From: Gammaproteobacteria bacterium
GTDB lineage: Bacteria > Pseudomonadota > Gammaproteobacteria > Steroidobacterales > Woeseiaceae
Reading direction: 5' to 3'
Length of the DNA stretch: 41,741 nucleotides
Assembly (NCBI GenBank): GCA_009937445.1
Contig: JAACFM010000011.1
Span: forward strand, 1-41,741
Made by a program: the position numbers and the translations under genes. Every line of letters begins with the position of its first letter. Within the stretch, counting starts at the first letter, position 1. This document shows, in pieces, positions 1 through 8,817 of the stretch. Below the pieces are notes generated by a model. That model searched no databases, was not told the DNA's origin, and saw only the letters and a list, made by a program, of their open reading frames with translations.

Positions 1-58
1 CTTCGACATTCTTAATTACGAGTCGCACCCGCACATCAAAGCCGCGGTTGCGGTCTAG
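1..58 (+). CDS. thyA: Thymidylate synthase, C-terminal end (partial)
   Basis: Only the last 18 codons and the TAG stop are present, in frame from base 2. The peptide ends ..YESHPHIKAAVAV, matching the conserved thymidylate synthase C-terminus (His-Pro-His-Ile-Lys-x-x-Val-Ala-Val/Ile), which closes over the active site when dUMP and methylene-tetrahydrofolate bind. It lies five bases before folA on the same strand, the usual thyA-folA pairing: ThyA makes dihydrofolate and FolA reduces it again. The 5' part lies outside the window. Confidence 0.85.
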   Translation, partial: FDILNYESHPHIKAAVAV

Positions 59-62
59 CGCC

Positions 63-554
63 ATGATCAGCATCATTGTCGCCGCGTCGACGAATAACGT
101 TATCGGTGCGGATGGCGAGCTGCCGTGGAAGATTTCCGACGATTTGAAGCGTTTCAAAGCGTTGACGATGGGCAAGCCCATTGTCATGGGACGCCTGACC
201 TGGGAGTCCATCGGGCGGCCTCTTCCGGGCAGACAGAATATTGTGATTACCCGTCAGGCCGGTTTCTCAGCCGAAGGATGCGACGTCGTTGCGTCACCTG
301 CCGCGGCGCTGGCCATCGCCGGCGATGCGCCCGAGGTCATGATCATCGGCGGCAGCCAGATTTATGACCTGTTTCTGCCCAAGGCGGGCCGCCTGCACAT
401 GACCCGTGTTCAGACCGAGATCGCCGGTGACGCGTTTTTCCCCGAGATTATTGAATCCGATTGGGAGCTTGTTAGTAGCGAAGCTCACGAGGCTAGCGAT
501 AAGAACGAATTTGCGTTCGACTTCAGGACATACGAGCGACAAGACCGTCCGTGA
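63..554 (+). CDS. folA: Dihydrofolate reductase
   Basis: Type I dihydrofolate reductase of 163 residues; NADPH-dependent reduction of dihydrofolate to tetrahydrofolate in the cytosol. Family motifs are clear: the N-terminal ISIIVAASTNNVIG strand and loop, the LPWKISDDLKRFK substrate-binding segment with its acidic catalytic residue, the MGRLTWESIGRPLPGR cofactor-binding segment, and the IIGGSQIY glycine motif. The ATG at 63 is preferred over an in-frame TTG at 48, which would overlap thyA and add a tail absent from the family. Likely co-transcribed with thyA. It converges on apaH, whose stop lies 48 bases downstream; I see no clear terminator in that gap. Confidence 0.96.
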   Translation: MISIIVAASTNNVIGADGELPWKISDDLKRFKALTMGKPIVMGRLTWESIGRPLPGRQNIVITRQAGFSAEGCDVVASPAAALAIAGDAPEVMIIGGSQIYDLFLPKAGRLHMTRVQTEIAGDAFFPEIIESDWELVSSEAHEASDKNEFAFDFRTYERQDRP

Positions 555-602
555 CCGAGTTAGCCGGATCTGCGGCGTAGCGGAAAGTGCCCATCAACTG
601 CG

Positions 603-1415
603 TCATCCTTCAACCTGAATCACTCGCGGTATGCGTTTGTCCAGTCTGACCGCCGTCAGCTGGCGGCCCCAGACACAACCTGTGTCGAGACTGATCAGCC
701 GTGGCAGAACCACCAGTCCCAGCTGTGACCAATGTCCGAAAATCACGCGCGTCTTACCGGTTGCCCTGTTCTCGGCCTTGTACCACGGGCGAATGTTCTT
801 GCGCGTCTGCCAGGGCGAACCGTTGTGTGAGAAATTCAGCCGGTTGTCTAGGGTGATCATTCGCATTCGGGTCAGGCAATTGATGATAAAACGAAGGCGT
901 TTGTAGCCACTCAGTTTTCCCGACCAGTGGTTCGGCATGTTGCCGTACATCTTCCCAAGCAGTGTTTCATAGTCACCGTCGCGAAGCTCTTGTTCAACTT
1001 CGGCAGCGCGAGCCATCGTCTTGCGCACGTTCCAAAGCGGATGTGTGCCAGCGTGAACCATCAAGGTGTTCAGGTCTTGGTCGTGGTGCGCGAGAGGCCG
1101 GTATCGCAACCAGTTGCAAAGTTCATCCACATCCGGTGCATTCAGCAGTTTTTCCAGCGAACCAAAACGCTTCCCAAACTGGACAGAGCCGCTCCAAAGC
1201 GCCAGCAGATGCAGGTCATGGTTTCCAAGTACGCTGATCGCGGATTCACCAAGACTCTTAACAAATCGTAGTGTTTTCAGCGATTTAGGACCCCGATTGA
1301 CGAGGTCTCCGGCGAGCCAGAGGGTATCTTGTGCAGGATCGAAATCAAGCTCGTCAAGCAATTCCCTGAACGGGTCATAGCAACCCTGTATATCGCCGAT
1401 TGCGTATACAGCCAT
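603..1415 (-). CDS. apaH: Bis(5'-nucleosyl)-tetraphosphatase, symmetrical
   Basis: Symmetrical Ap4A hydrolase, 270 residues, cleaving Ap4A to two ADP; it also removes Np4 caps from RNA in enterobacteria. Metallophosphoesterase motifs appear in order: GDIQGCYD near residue 7, GDLVNRGPKS near 37, GNHDLHLL near 64, and a C-terminal IFGHWSQLG and SLDTGCVWG pair. It is the last gene of the lptD operon and follows apaG as in most Gammaproteobacteria. The ATG at 1415 has a GAGGAG Shine-Dalgarno sequence at good spacing. Confidence 0.96.
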   Translation of the reverse strand: MAVYAIGDIQGCYDPFRELLDELDFDPAQDTLWLAGDLVNRGPKSLKTLRFVKSLGESAISVLGNHDLHLLALWSGSVQFGKRFGSLEKLLNAPDVDELCNWLRYRPLAHHDQDLNTLMVHAGTHPLWNVRKTMARAAEVEQELRDGDYETLLGKMYGNMPNHWSGKLSGYKRLRFIINCLTRMRMITLDNRLNFSHNGSPWQTRKNIRPWYKAENRATGKTRVIFGHWSQLGLVVLPRLISLDTGCVWGRQLTAVRLDKRIPRVIQVEG

Positions 1416-1437
1416 TCCTGCGTGCTCCTCGAGCGTC

Positions 1438-1818
1438 CTAGTGCAGCAGTCCGGGGACTGCGAGTGTGAACGGTGCTATGGGTGCGTCGAAACTGACGCC
1501 CCCGTCGGCCTTCATCCGATACAGTCCCTGCATTGCGCCGACCGGTGTTTCGAGCACCGCACCGCTGGAATAGCGAAACTCCTCTCCCGGGTTCAGATAG
1601 GGTTGCTCACCGACTACGCCGTCGCCGTTCACTTCCTGCACCTTGCCGTTCGCGTCAGTGATTACCCAGTGCCGACTAATCAATTGAGCCGCGACAGCGC
1701 CGCTGTTCGATATCGTAATGGTGTAGGCAAATACGTAACGGTCAGAATCCGGTTCTGACTCATCATCGACGTAGCTGGTGACCACCTGTATTCGTATATC
1801 GCATTGTTTGTCTTCCAT
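1438..1818 (-). CDS. apaG: ApaG family protein
   Basis: ApaG, 126 residues, a single fibronectin-III-like beta-sandwich domain whose biochemical role is not settled (the family has been linked to cobalt/magnesium handling and to nucleotide binding). The family signatures IQVVTSYVDDESEPDSDRYV, YTITISNSG, RHWVITDANG and VGEQPYLNPGEEFRYSSGA are intact, and length is typical. It sits between rsmA and apaH with short gaps (9 and 22 bases), so it is almost surely translated from the same message. Confidence 0.95.
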   Translation of the reverse strand: MEDKQCDIRIQVVTSYVDDESEPDSDRYVFAYTITISNSGAVAAQLISRHWVITDANGKVQEVNGDGVVGEQPYLNPGEEFRYSSGAVLETPVGAMQGLYRMKADGGVSFDAPIAPFTLAVPGLLH

Positions 1819-1827
1819 TGCGATAGT

Positions 1828-2610
1828 CTAACTTAAGGAACTCGCGAGGTGGTTACTGAGTTCGACGTATTCCGAGATACTGATTTGCTCCGGCCGCAAG
1901 CCCGGATCAATGCCGACGACCTCAAGGTCGTGGATTTCGACGATGTCTCGCAAAGCATTGCGGATGGTTTTGCGACGTTTCATAAAGGCACTGGTGACGA
2001 TTTTCGAAAGCAGTGCTGCGTCGTCAATTCTGAAGCTTCCCGGTGGCAGTGGATCGAGCCGAACGACCGCGGACATGACTTCGGGCGGCGGACTAAAGGC
2101 CGTTCGGTCAACATCGAACAGTGATTCGATATTCAAATGACAGCCAAGCATGATGCCGAGACGCCCGTAAGCTTTACTGCCAGGCGATGCCGCCATGCGA
2201 TCAACAACTTCCTTCTGCAACATGAAGTGCATATCGATTATTTGATCGCGCGACTTAAGCAAATGAAACAAGAGTGGTGTCGAGATGTTGTAGGGAAGAT
2301 TTCCGACAATACGCAGCCTGTCGCCGAGGCTGGCAAAATCGAAAGAGAGGGCATCTGCTTCGTGAATGGTCACGTTCGTTGCACCGTCATACTGCCGCCG
2401 CAAGCGTGCAGCGAGATCGCGATCGAGTTCAACCGCGTGGAGGTGTCCTGCGGATGCCGCGAGGGCCGCTGTGATGGCCCCCTGACCCGGACCAATTTCC
2501 ACGACAACATCGTCTTTGGTCGCATGTATTGCACGCAGAATTGCATCGATGACCCCTGGGTCGGTCAAAAAATGCTGGCCGAATCGTTTGCGCGCGCGAT
2601 GACCGGGCAT
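1828..2610 (-). CDS. rsmA: 16S rRNA dimethyladenosine transferase (KsgA)
   Basis: RsmA/KsgA, 260 residues, dimethylates two adjacent adenines in helix 45 of 16S rRNA and acts as a late 30S assembly checkpoint. Visible motifs: the N-terminal RKRFGQHFLTDP, SAM-binding VVEIGPGQGAITAAL near residue 36, the acidic ribose-binding ELD, and catalytic NLPYNIST near residue 104. The start ATG shares one base with the pdxA stop (TGATG), indicating translational coupling. Nothing in the sequence looks degraded. Confidence 0.97.
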   Translation of the reverse strand: MPGHRARKRFGQHFLTDPGVIDAILRAIHATKDDVVVEIGPGQGAITAALAASAGHLHAVELDRDLAARLRRQYDGATNVTIHEADALSFDFASLGDRLRIVGNLPYNISTPLLFHLLKSRDQIIDMHFMLQKEVVDRMAASPGSKAYGRLGIMLGCHLNIESLFDVDRTAFSPPPEVMSAVVRLDPLPPGSFRIDDAALLSKIVTSAFMKRRKTIRNALRDIVEIHDLEVVGIDPGLRPEQISISEYVELSNHLASSLS

Positions 2611-3512
2611 CAGTTTGACGCCATTTTTTTCGCGAGCTTGATGGCGGCCATCAAACTCCCGGCATCGGCTTTTCCGGCGCCCGCTATGTCGAACGCCGTA
2701 CCGTGATCCACCGAGGTCCGAATGATGGGCAGTCCGAGCGTGACATTAACCGCGTGTCCGAATCCCGCGTACTTCAGGACCGGAAGGCCTTGATCGTGAT
2801 ACATCGCGAGTACGGCGTCTTTGTGCCCGGCAGTCGGTGTGAAGGCCGTATCGGCTGGAAGAGGGCCCCGGAGCTTCAATCCCTGTCGCGATAATGCGTC
2901 GATAACCGGCGCAATAATGGCAGCATCTTCTGTGCCCAGGTATCCGCCTTCACCCGCGTGCGGATTGAGCCCACAAACGACGATCTCGGGCTCGTCAATT
3001 CCGAACTTCGAGCGCAGATCATCGTTCAGTATTCGGATGATGCGAGTGAGTCCCTCTTTCGAAATAGAATCCGCAACCTCCCGCAAGGGCAGGTGAGTGG
3101 TCGCCAGCGCAACTCGCAGGTCACCAGCGACCAGTAGCATTACCGGCAGGTCCGTGTTCGTCAGTTCGGCCAGAAACTCCGTGTGACCCGTAAATGGAAT
3201 TCCCGAATCGGCAATGACGCTCTTGGCAAGAGGCGCGGTGACCATGCCGGAATAGCGCCCAGCCAGACAGCCCTCTACTGCATGCCTGAGACCATCCAGC
3301 AGCGTTTTTGCATTTGCCGGATCAGGTTGACCGTGAATGACAGGCGCCGGGAATGGCGTGTCGACCACTTGCAGTCGATCGTCGAGCAACGACGCATCAC
3401 CAACAACAACAATATCGGATGCGTACGGCGTGTCAGCCAGCGAAGAGCAGAGTTCGGGACCGATACCCGCCGGCTCGCCCGCTGTTACTACAAGTGGTTT
3501 GACCGGTGCCAC
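2610..3512 (-). CDS. pdxA: 4-hydroxythreonine-4-phosphate dehydrogenase
   Basis: PdxA, 300 residues, oxidises 4-phosphohydroxy-L-threonine with NAD in the DXP-dependent pyridoxal phosphate pathway. Recognisable features are the N-terminal VVTAGEPAGIGPEL, the substrate/metal region GHTEFLAELT, VCGLNPHAGEGGYLG, and a metal-binding MYHDQGLPVLKY segment. At 300 residues it is slightly shorter than E. coli PdxA, mostly in loops. The start is GTG, two bases after the surA stop, and no better ATG exists nearby. Its product is the cofactor of the PLP enzyme encoded at 38.3 kb, but the two genes are not physically linked. Confidence 0.96.
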   Translation of the reverse strand: MAPVKPLVVTAGEPAGIGPELCSSLADTPYASDIVVVGDASLLDDRLQVVDTPFPAPVIHGQPDPANAKTLLDGLRHAVEGCLAGRYSGMVTAPLAKSVIADSGIPFTGHTEFLAELTNTDLPVMLLVAGDLRVALATTHLPLREVADSISKEGLTRIIRILNDDLRSKFGIDEPEIVVCGLNPHAGEGGYLGTEDAAIIAPVIDALSRQGLKLRGPLPADTAFTPTAGHKDAVLAMYHDQGLPVLKYAGFGHAVNVTLGLPIIRTSVDHGTAFDIAGAGKADAGSLMAAIKLAKKMASN

Positions 3513-3514
3513 AC

Positions 3515-4819
3515 CTAGATGCGCGAGTCGACGAAGGCCTCATCTCGCATACGCTGCAACCAAAGCAGTGTTTCCGCTTCCTGCTTGCTGTTGCGGATTC
3601 GTGCGACACAATTTCGTTCCTTGATCTCATCCGTATTGTCGTAGATGCGTCGGTCGAGAACTTCCAGGACATGCCAACCAAATTGCGTGCGGAATGGTTC
3701 GCTTATGACACCAATCTCGGCAGCTTCTGCCGCGGCCTTGAACTCGGGTGCAAAAATTGACGTCTCGGACCAACCCAAATCACCGCCCAGGTTGGCTGAT
3801 CCAGGATCATCCGACAACAGCTTGGCTTGCTCGGCGAAATCTTCACCGCCGCGAATTTTCTCAACTGCGTCATCGAGACGTTGTCTGGCCGTTGCGTCGT
3901 CAATAATTTCGTTAGGCGACACCAGTATATGACGAATCTTCGACTGTTTGATCTCACTCTTTTCGACGGCACTACGCAGATTGTCGACCTTGACGATGTG
4001 AATGCTGTTCGAAGTACGGAAGGGTTTTGAAATATCACCGGCCTTCATATCCTGCAGCACGTCGGTGAAAATAGATGGAATTTGCTGGCCACTTAGCCAA
4101 CCGAGTGAACCGCCTTCGAGGCTGGTTGGTCCTTCTGAGTACCGTGCAGCGAGTTCGCGGAAATCCGCCTTGTCTTGCAAGCGCGTGTAGATTTCTTCGG
4201 CGCTCTGTTCAATCGCAGAGACGATTTCCGCATTTGCGGATTCGGGAATCGTCATCAGGATATGCGACACCTCCCAATCGGAATTCACGACAACGTTTGT
4301 TTCAAGGTCGAGAATACATTGTTGAATTTCGCGATCGGACACCCGAATATTGCGGGTAACTTCGATGCCCTTGAGTTCGTTGATGGTGAGTTCCTCGCGC
4401 ATTCCTTCGCGAAACTCGGCGTAGTCGATGCCGTCTTCTGCGAGCATCGCGGGCATGTCTTCAAACCGTACGCCGTTCTGATCTGCGATACGTTGAATGG
4501 CCGAATTTATGTACTGGTCTGAAACCTGACTGGCAAGCCCGATGCGATCTGCTCGCTGCATCTGAATTTCAGTAACAATCAGTCGTTCGAGAATCTGCTC
4601 GTTGAGGATATCCTCGGGCGGCAATTGTATGCCCTGATCCTCAGCACGCTTTTTTATCGTCGCCAGCTGTTTCTCGAATTGACTCTTCAGGACGACACCT
4701 TCATTGACGATAGCGGCGACGCCATCCAGAAAGTCACCCGTCTCGGAAAGTTCGTCAGCGACCGACAAGGGCGCAGCGACCAATGCGACAGCTGCGCATA
4801 AGTATTTGATTTTTAACAC
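3515..4819 (-). CDS. surA: Periplasmic chaperone / peptidyl-prolyl isomerase SurA
   Basis: SurA, 434 residues, escorts unfolded outer-membrane proteins, including LptD, through the periplasm. A signal peptide occupies the first 20 or so residues (KIKYLCAAVALVAAPLSVA). The N-terminal chaperone domain starts with GVAAIVNEGVVLKSQFEKQL, followed by two parvulin domains opening with WEVSHILMTIPE and KIRHILVSPNE, and a C-terminal helix that completes the chaperone domain. Start is GTG, six bases after lptD. The lptD-surA pairing couples synthesis of the chaperone to a major client. Confidence 0.97.
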   Translation of the reverse strand: MLKIKYLCAAVALVAAPLSVADELSETGDFLDGVAAIVNEGVVLKSQFEKQLATIKKRAEDQGIQLPPEDILNEQILERLIVTEIQMQRADRIGLASQVSDQYINSAIQRIADQNGVRFEDMPAMLAEDGIDYAEFREGMREELTINELKGIEVTRNIRVSDREIQQCILDLETNVVVNSDWEVSHILMTIPESANAEIVSAIEQSAEEIYTRLQDKADFRELAARYSEGPTSLEGGSLGWLSGQQIPSIFTDVLQDMKAGDISKPFRTSNSIHIVKVDNLRSAVEKSEIKQSKIRHILVSPNEIIDDATARQRLDDAVEKIRGGEDFAEQAKLLSDDPGSANLGGDLGWSETSIFAPEFKAAAEAAEIGVISEPFRTQFGWHVLEVLDRRIYDNTDEIKERNCVARIRNSKQEAETLLWLQRMRDEAFVDSRI

Positions 4820-4825
4820 AATTAG

Positions 4826-7027
4826 CTACCGGAGATCTGCAGAATAGCCAAGAATACCACGTTCGAGGAGTTTGTCAGCAGCTGTGCCAACGCTCGTCAT
4901 TCCTTTCAGTACTAATTGCAGACCAAAGGATGAATCCCGAGTTCCATCACGAGTTGAAATATGACGTCGCGAAACCAGGCGCAGGCCCCAGCAGCAACTT
5001 TCATACTCAAGACCGAAAAACTGCTCGAGAACTTCCCGATCGCGGAAAGAATAGTTGTAGCGGCCGACAAAATTCCAGTGGCGGCCGACGGGCCAAACCC
5101 ACGAAACGTCGCCTTGTTCCAGCGAGTCCCGGCGAAAGCGATAAGCGAAATTAAGGATTTTATTATTTGCAGGACGGTATTGCAGTCGTGCTTCTGACTT
5201 CGTCGTGCCGCTGGCACCGGTTCCCCACTGATGCCCGAAATCGAAATTCACATTCTTGAACAACAGGAATCGCAGTTGCGCAATGTAATCAGATGTCTCG
5301 GTGGTCTCCGTGGTTGCTCCGGGCAGTGTGACCCTGCGGTCATCGTAATATCGAGTCTGACCGATTGTGGCTGTCATCAGCTCCCGCCCGGTGGAGACAT
5401 CGAGAATGCGTGAGGTTATCCCGAAACTCATTTGCTCGGTATCGCCAATGCGGTCAACGCCAAGGTAACGGTTTTTGCGATACAACTGCACCAGGTTGAT
5501 GTCGGGCGTGATGGTGTCGAAGACGGGTAAACCGTCTTGATCACGAAACGGAATATTGACGTAGAGTATCCGCGGCTCGATGGTCTGAATCCGGCCGGAG
5601 TTGTTCATTGAGCGTTCGAGAACCAGACCCATATCCAGACTGGATATCGGTACCGACCGTTCAAGGTCATCCGCTTCGCCAGGAAGTGTGTTGCTCAATT
5701 TGTATTGTGTGTAGTCGAACTCGATCGCCGGCGTAATAAACCAGCCCGGTCGGGAAATCGGCAGCTCAAGTTTGGGTGCTGCATTAACGCGCCACCCGGT
5801 AACACCAACGTCGCGATCAAAATTGACAAGCTCAGCCCCCATGCCGAAGCGCAGTCCGACAGGTGTTTTCCAGCCGCCCTTGAAAAGAATTTGTGGCAAA
5901 CGGCGATACGGCTCCTGATCCGGCGTTATCGCATCATCGATGGTCTGGTAGTCCTGCACTTGTCCCAGCACGGAAAAATTCGGCGAGTAGTAGTCGAATT
6001 GCACGCTGCGATTAAGGTGCGTGGTACTGGAGAGACTGAGGCTGCCGCCAAGGTCTTCATAATACTGGCTGTCCGAGACATCACGAAGATCGATCTGATT
6101 TCGCCAGCCGTTTCCAAATAGCGTGCGATGCTCAAAGCGAAGTTGATGACGAGCCGCATTGATGATGTCGTCATCAGGCAGGTAATCTGCGGCAACGATG
6201 CCCTCGTTTCGCTCGCTCAGGTAACGAAACTCTGCGGCGATCTGCATGCCGCGGTTGGTGAGCAGTCGCGGCGTAATTGTGGCGTCATAATTCGGTGCGA
6301 TGTTCCAGTACCAAGGCACCCGTATTTCATTACCACTGCGCCCTGAGCTGCCGATTTCGGGGGTGAGTACGCCAGACTTTCGCGCATCGCCTATCGGAAA
6401 TGAGAGGTAGGGCGCGTACAAAATTGGCACACCCTTGAATTGCAGCTTCATGCCCCTGGCCGTTCCAACACCCAGGTTGGTGTCGAGCTCAATAGACTCA
6501 CCTTGCATCAACCAGTCTTCAGAGTCTGGCGGGCAGGTTGTGTATTTCACGCCATCAAGCGTCAGCAGGCCGTTCTGATTAATTTCGAGGGCATCAGCTA
6601 CACCCCGCGAATTACTGCTGCTCATTGAGAACTCAGCGCCTTCAAAGCGAATTCGGCCGCTTACATAGCCAAACTCGGCCGAGCGGCTTTTTATTTGGGT
6701 ACCAGGGTCCTCATACCGCACACCGCCTTCGAGATGCAGCGCTTTCTGCTCAGGGTCATAGCGCGCAGTTTCCGCCCCCGCGAGCTTGTCACCGCGCCGC
6801 AACACCACGCCGCCGGTCATAATCGCCGTTGGCGATGCGCCCAGTTGCGCTTCGAAGCTGCCGGCCTCAAGCTGGATGGAATCGGGGTTTGCGAGCGGCG
6901 TCGGCGGCAGGAACGGGTCCCCCGAAACAGGCTCGTAGAGCGCGGTCTGGCAAGATAGCGGCTCGGCAGCAGCGGCGTTCACGGCTGTCAGCAACAGACA
7001 CGCTGAAATGAGGGTTTTCGAGTACAA
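4826..7027 (-). CDS. lptD: LPS-assembly outer-membrane protein LptD
   Basis: LptD, 733 residues, forms with lipoprotein LptE the outer-membrane translocon that inserts lipopolysaccharide into the outer leaflet. There is a signal peptide (SACLLLTAVNAAAA), an N-terminal OstA-type beta-jellyroll (roughly residues 45-170: AIMTGGVVLRRGDKLAGAETARYD), then a long beta-barrel. The four disulfide cysteines expected of the family are present: Cys26, Cys165 and the adjacent Cys678-Cys679 pair. The only plausible start is TTG at 7027; the in-frame stretch before it reaches a TAA at 7061 with no ATG or GTG. First gene of the six-gene operon; no LptE gene is visible here. Confidence 0.96.
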   Translation of the reverse strand: MYSKTLISACLLLTAVNAAAAEPLSCQTALYEPVSGDPFLPPTPLANPDSIQLEAGSFEAQLGASPTAIMTGGVVLRRGDKLAGAETARYDPEQKALHLEGGVRYEDPGTQIKSRSAEFGYVSGRIRFEGAEFSMSSSNSRGVADALEINQNGLLTLDGVKYTTCPPDSEDWLMQGESIELDTNLGVGTARGMKLQFKGVPILYAPYLSFPIGDARKSGVLTPEIGSSGRSGNEIRVPWYWNIAPNYDATITPRLLTNRGMQIAAEFRYLSERNEGIVAADYLPDDDIINAARHQLRFEHRTLFGNGWRNQIDLRDVSDSQYYEDLGGSLSLSSTTHLNRSVQFDYYSPNFSVLGQVQDYQTIDDAITPDQEPYRRLPQILFKGGWKTPVGLRFGMGAELVNFDRDVGVTGWRVNAAPKLELPISRPGWFITPAIEFDYTQYKLSNTLPGEADDLERSVPISSLDMGLVLERSMNNSGRIQTIEPRILYVNIPFRDQDGLPVFDTITPDINLVQLYRKNRYLGVDRIGDTEQMSFGITSRILDVSTGRELMTATIGQTRYYDDRRVTLPGATTETTETSDYIAQLRFLLFKNVNFDFGHQWGTGASGTTKSEARLQYRPANNKILNFAYRFRRDSLEQGDVSWVWPVGRHWNFVGRYNYSFRDREVLEQFFGLEYESCCWGLRLVSRRHISTRDGTRDSSFGLQLVLKGMTSVGTAADKLLERGILGYSADLR

Positions 7028-7144
7028 GTTGCAGTTCGGTTCAAGTTTCGGCCGAAGCCATTAGGAACGGGATGTTAACAGGCATTCTTATTTGTTACCT
7101 TCGCATAGTTTTCTAGGTGCTTCAACGCGTTACGGAGAAACTCG
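7028..7144. promoter_or_regulatory. Divergent lptD / amgK control region
   Basis: This 117-base gap separates the divergent lptD and amgK genes and must hold both promoters. It is AT-richer than the flanking genes, especially 7076-7115. I could not assign convincing -35/-10 pairs on either strand, nor a clear sigma-E promoter of the kind that drives lptD in E. coli. The plus-strand GGAG at 7134-7137 is a good Shine-Dalgarno sequence for an ATT codon at 7145. Confidence 0.5.
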
Positions 7145-8167
7145 ATTAGTCAAAATAATACCGCGGCCGACCATCGGCTGGCCGCCTTGAACGACTGGAT
7201 AAGTGGCATCGACGAAGTTGCTGGCTGTGAGCCGAAACCCGCCTCCAGTGACGCGAGTTTCCGCCGCTATTTTCGCTTGCAAACCAGCCACGCAAGTTTC
7301 ATCGCAATGGACGCTCCGCCGACGGCGGAGGACTGCCTGCCGTTTGTTCGCATAGCAGGCTATCTGGAAGCCATGCAGCTCACTGCTCCGCGCATCATCG
7401 AGGCAGACATTGAAAATGGCTTTCTGTTGTTAAGCGACCTCGGCAGCGAACAATATCTCAGTCGCCTGCAGAGCCACCCGGAACGGGCTGAAGTTCTCTA
7501 CGCCGATGCGATCGAAGCACTGCTTTGCATGCAACGGCGAGGTGCGGCTTATCAAGCTTCGTTGCCACCGTACGATGAGGACCTGTTGCGATTCGAGTTA
7601 GCGCTTTTCCGCGACTGGCTGTGCGGCACACATCTCAATCTGAACTTCAGCGATGCGGACGAACGACACTGGCAAGCGTGTTGTGATGTGCTGGTCGACA
7701 ATGCCATGCGTCAGCCACAGGTTTTCGTCCACCGTGACTATCATTCGCGCAACCTGATGGTGATGGAACAGGGTAATCCTGGCATTCTGGATTTTCAGGA
7801 TGCGGTCGAAGGTCCAATGACCTACGATCTTGTCAGCCTGCTTAAAGACTGCTATGTCCGCTGGCCGGCTGAGCAGGTCCGGCAGTGGGCTCTCACTTAC
7901 TATCAAAAACTGAGCGAGGCCACACGGCAACAAGTGGATGAGCAGCAGTTTTTCCGGAATTTCGAATTGATGGGTGTGCAGCGTCAACTGAAAGCGGCCG
8001 GGATATTTTGTCGGTTGAGTCATCGAGATGGAAAGACTGCGTATCTGAACGATGTGCCGCGCACCCTCAGTTACATCGTTGAACTTGGATCACGCTATGA
8101 AGAATTGAGCTTCCTGGTGCCCTTGATCCGCGACCGGATTTTGCCCTTGTGGGGCGATGCAGAATGA
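7145..8167 (+). CDS. amgK: N-acetylmuramate/N-acetylglucosamine anomeric kinase AmgK
   Basis: AmgK phosphorylates MurNAc (and GlcNAc) at C1 in the cell-wall recycling route that bypasses de novo UDP-MurNAc synthesis. It has the aminoglycoside-phosphotransferase fold: SSDASFRRYFRL nucleotide loop near the N-terminus, catalytic VFVHRDYHSRNLMV and metal-binding ILDFQDAVEGPMTYDL. The start is uncertain: the first standard candidate is TTG at 7187 (326 residues) without a Shine-Dalgarno sequence, whereas an in-frame ATT at 7145 lies seven bases after GGAG and gives 340 residues, closer to the family length by my recollection. I chose ATT tentatively. murU follows by ATGA overlap and lptD is divergent, as in Pseudomonas, which supports AmgK over a resistance enzyme. 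Confidence 0.85.
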   Translation: MSQNNTAADHRLAALNDWISGIDEVAGCEPKPASSDASFRRYFRLQTSHASFIAMDAPPTAEDCLPFVRIAGYLEAMQLTAPRIIEADIENGFLLLSDLGSEQYLSRLQSHPERAEVLYADAIEALLCMQRRGAAYQASLPPYDEDLLRFELALFRDWLCGTHLNLNFSDADERHWQACCDVLVDNAMRQPQVFVHRDYHSRNLMVMEQGNPGILDFQDAVEGPMTYDLVSLLKDCYVRWPAEQVRQWALTYYQKLSEATRQQVDEQQFFRNFELMGVQRQLKAAGIFCRLSHRDGKTAYLNDVPRTLSYIVELGSRYEELSFLVPLIRDRILPLWGDAE

Positions 8168-8817
8168 AAGCAATGCTTTTGGCTGCCGGGCGAGGCGAAC
8201 GTTTGAGGCCGTTGACTGATTGCGTTCCAAAGGCGCTCGTTGAGGTCCACAGGCGGAGCGTACTCGAGCGTCATCTTGAGAAACTAAGTGCTGCCGGCGT
8301 CAAGGATGTGGTGATAAATCTCGGTTGGCTCGGCGAGAAAATTCGTCAGCGTATCGGGTCGGGTTCAGCTTATGGACTCAACGTCGTTTACAGTGATGAA
8401 GGCGATAACGTCCTTGAAACAGGGGGCGGTATTCACAACGCCTTGCACTTGCTGGGTGGTGAGCCGTTTCTGGTTATCAACGCAGATATTCACACGGACA
8501 TGCCGGTGCCGGATGTCACACTCGCGGAGAACGCACTGGGACATCTGATGCTGGTACCCGTCCCCACATACCGTGAAGCCGGTGATTTCGATCTGGTCGA
8601 CGGGTTGGTAAGAAATAGCCAGGCGCCTGCAGTGACATACGGTGGCATCGCGGTCTATCGGCCAGAATTTTTTGACGGCTGCAGTGCAGGTCGATTCTCA
8701 ATCGTTCCGATGCTGCGAAAAGCCGCCGACGAAGGTCGACTGCAGGGCAGTCTTTACGATGGGCTATGGGCCGACATTGGTACTTCCGAGCGTCTTCTGG
8801 CCGCGAACCAGACATGA
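8164..8817 (+). CDS. murU: N-acetylmuramate alpha-1-phosphate uridylyltransferase MurU
   Basis: MurU, 217 residues, transfers UMP from UTP to MurNAc-1-phosphate, producing UDP-MurNAc. It is a compact nucleotidyltransferase with the signature MLLAAGRGERLRPLTD at the N-terminus, followed by PKALVEVHRRSVLERHLEKL and a metal-binding VINADIHTD around residue 105. The ATG at 8164 overlaps the amgK stop (ATGA); an upstream GTG-type extension to 8149 would run into amgK and disrupt the conserved N-terminus. The next gene again begins by ATGA overlap, so the three genes form a tightly coupled unit. Confidence 0.93.
   Translation: MKAMLLAAGRGERLRPLTDCVPKALVEVHRRSVLERHLEKLSAAGVKDVVINLGWLGEKIRQRIGSGSAYGLNVVYSDEGDNVLETGGGIHNALHLLGGEPFLVINADIHTDMPVPDVTLAENALGHLMLVPVPTYREAGDFDLVDGLVRNSQAPAVTYGGIAVYRPEFFDGCSAGRFSIVPMLRKAADEGRLQGSLYDGLWADIGTSERLLAANQT

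Noticed and set aside
555..602. Bidirectional terminator between folA and apaH
   Set aside because: No stable hairpin or T-run could be found by eye in these 48 bases.
7187..8167. Aminoglycoside resistance phosphotransferase
   Set aside because: The kinase fold is shared, but coupling to murU and position beside lptD identify the cell-wall recycling kinase AmgK.
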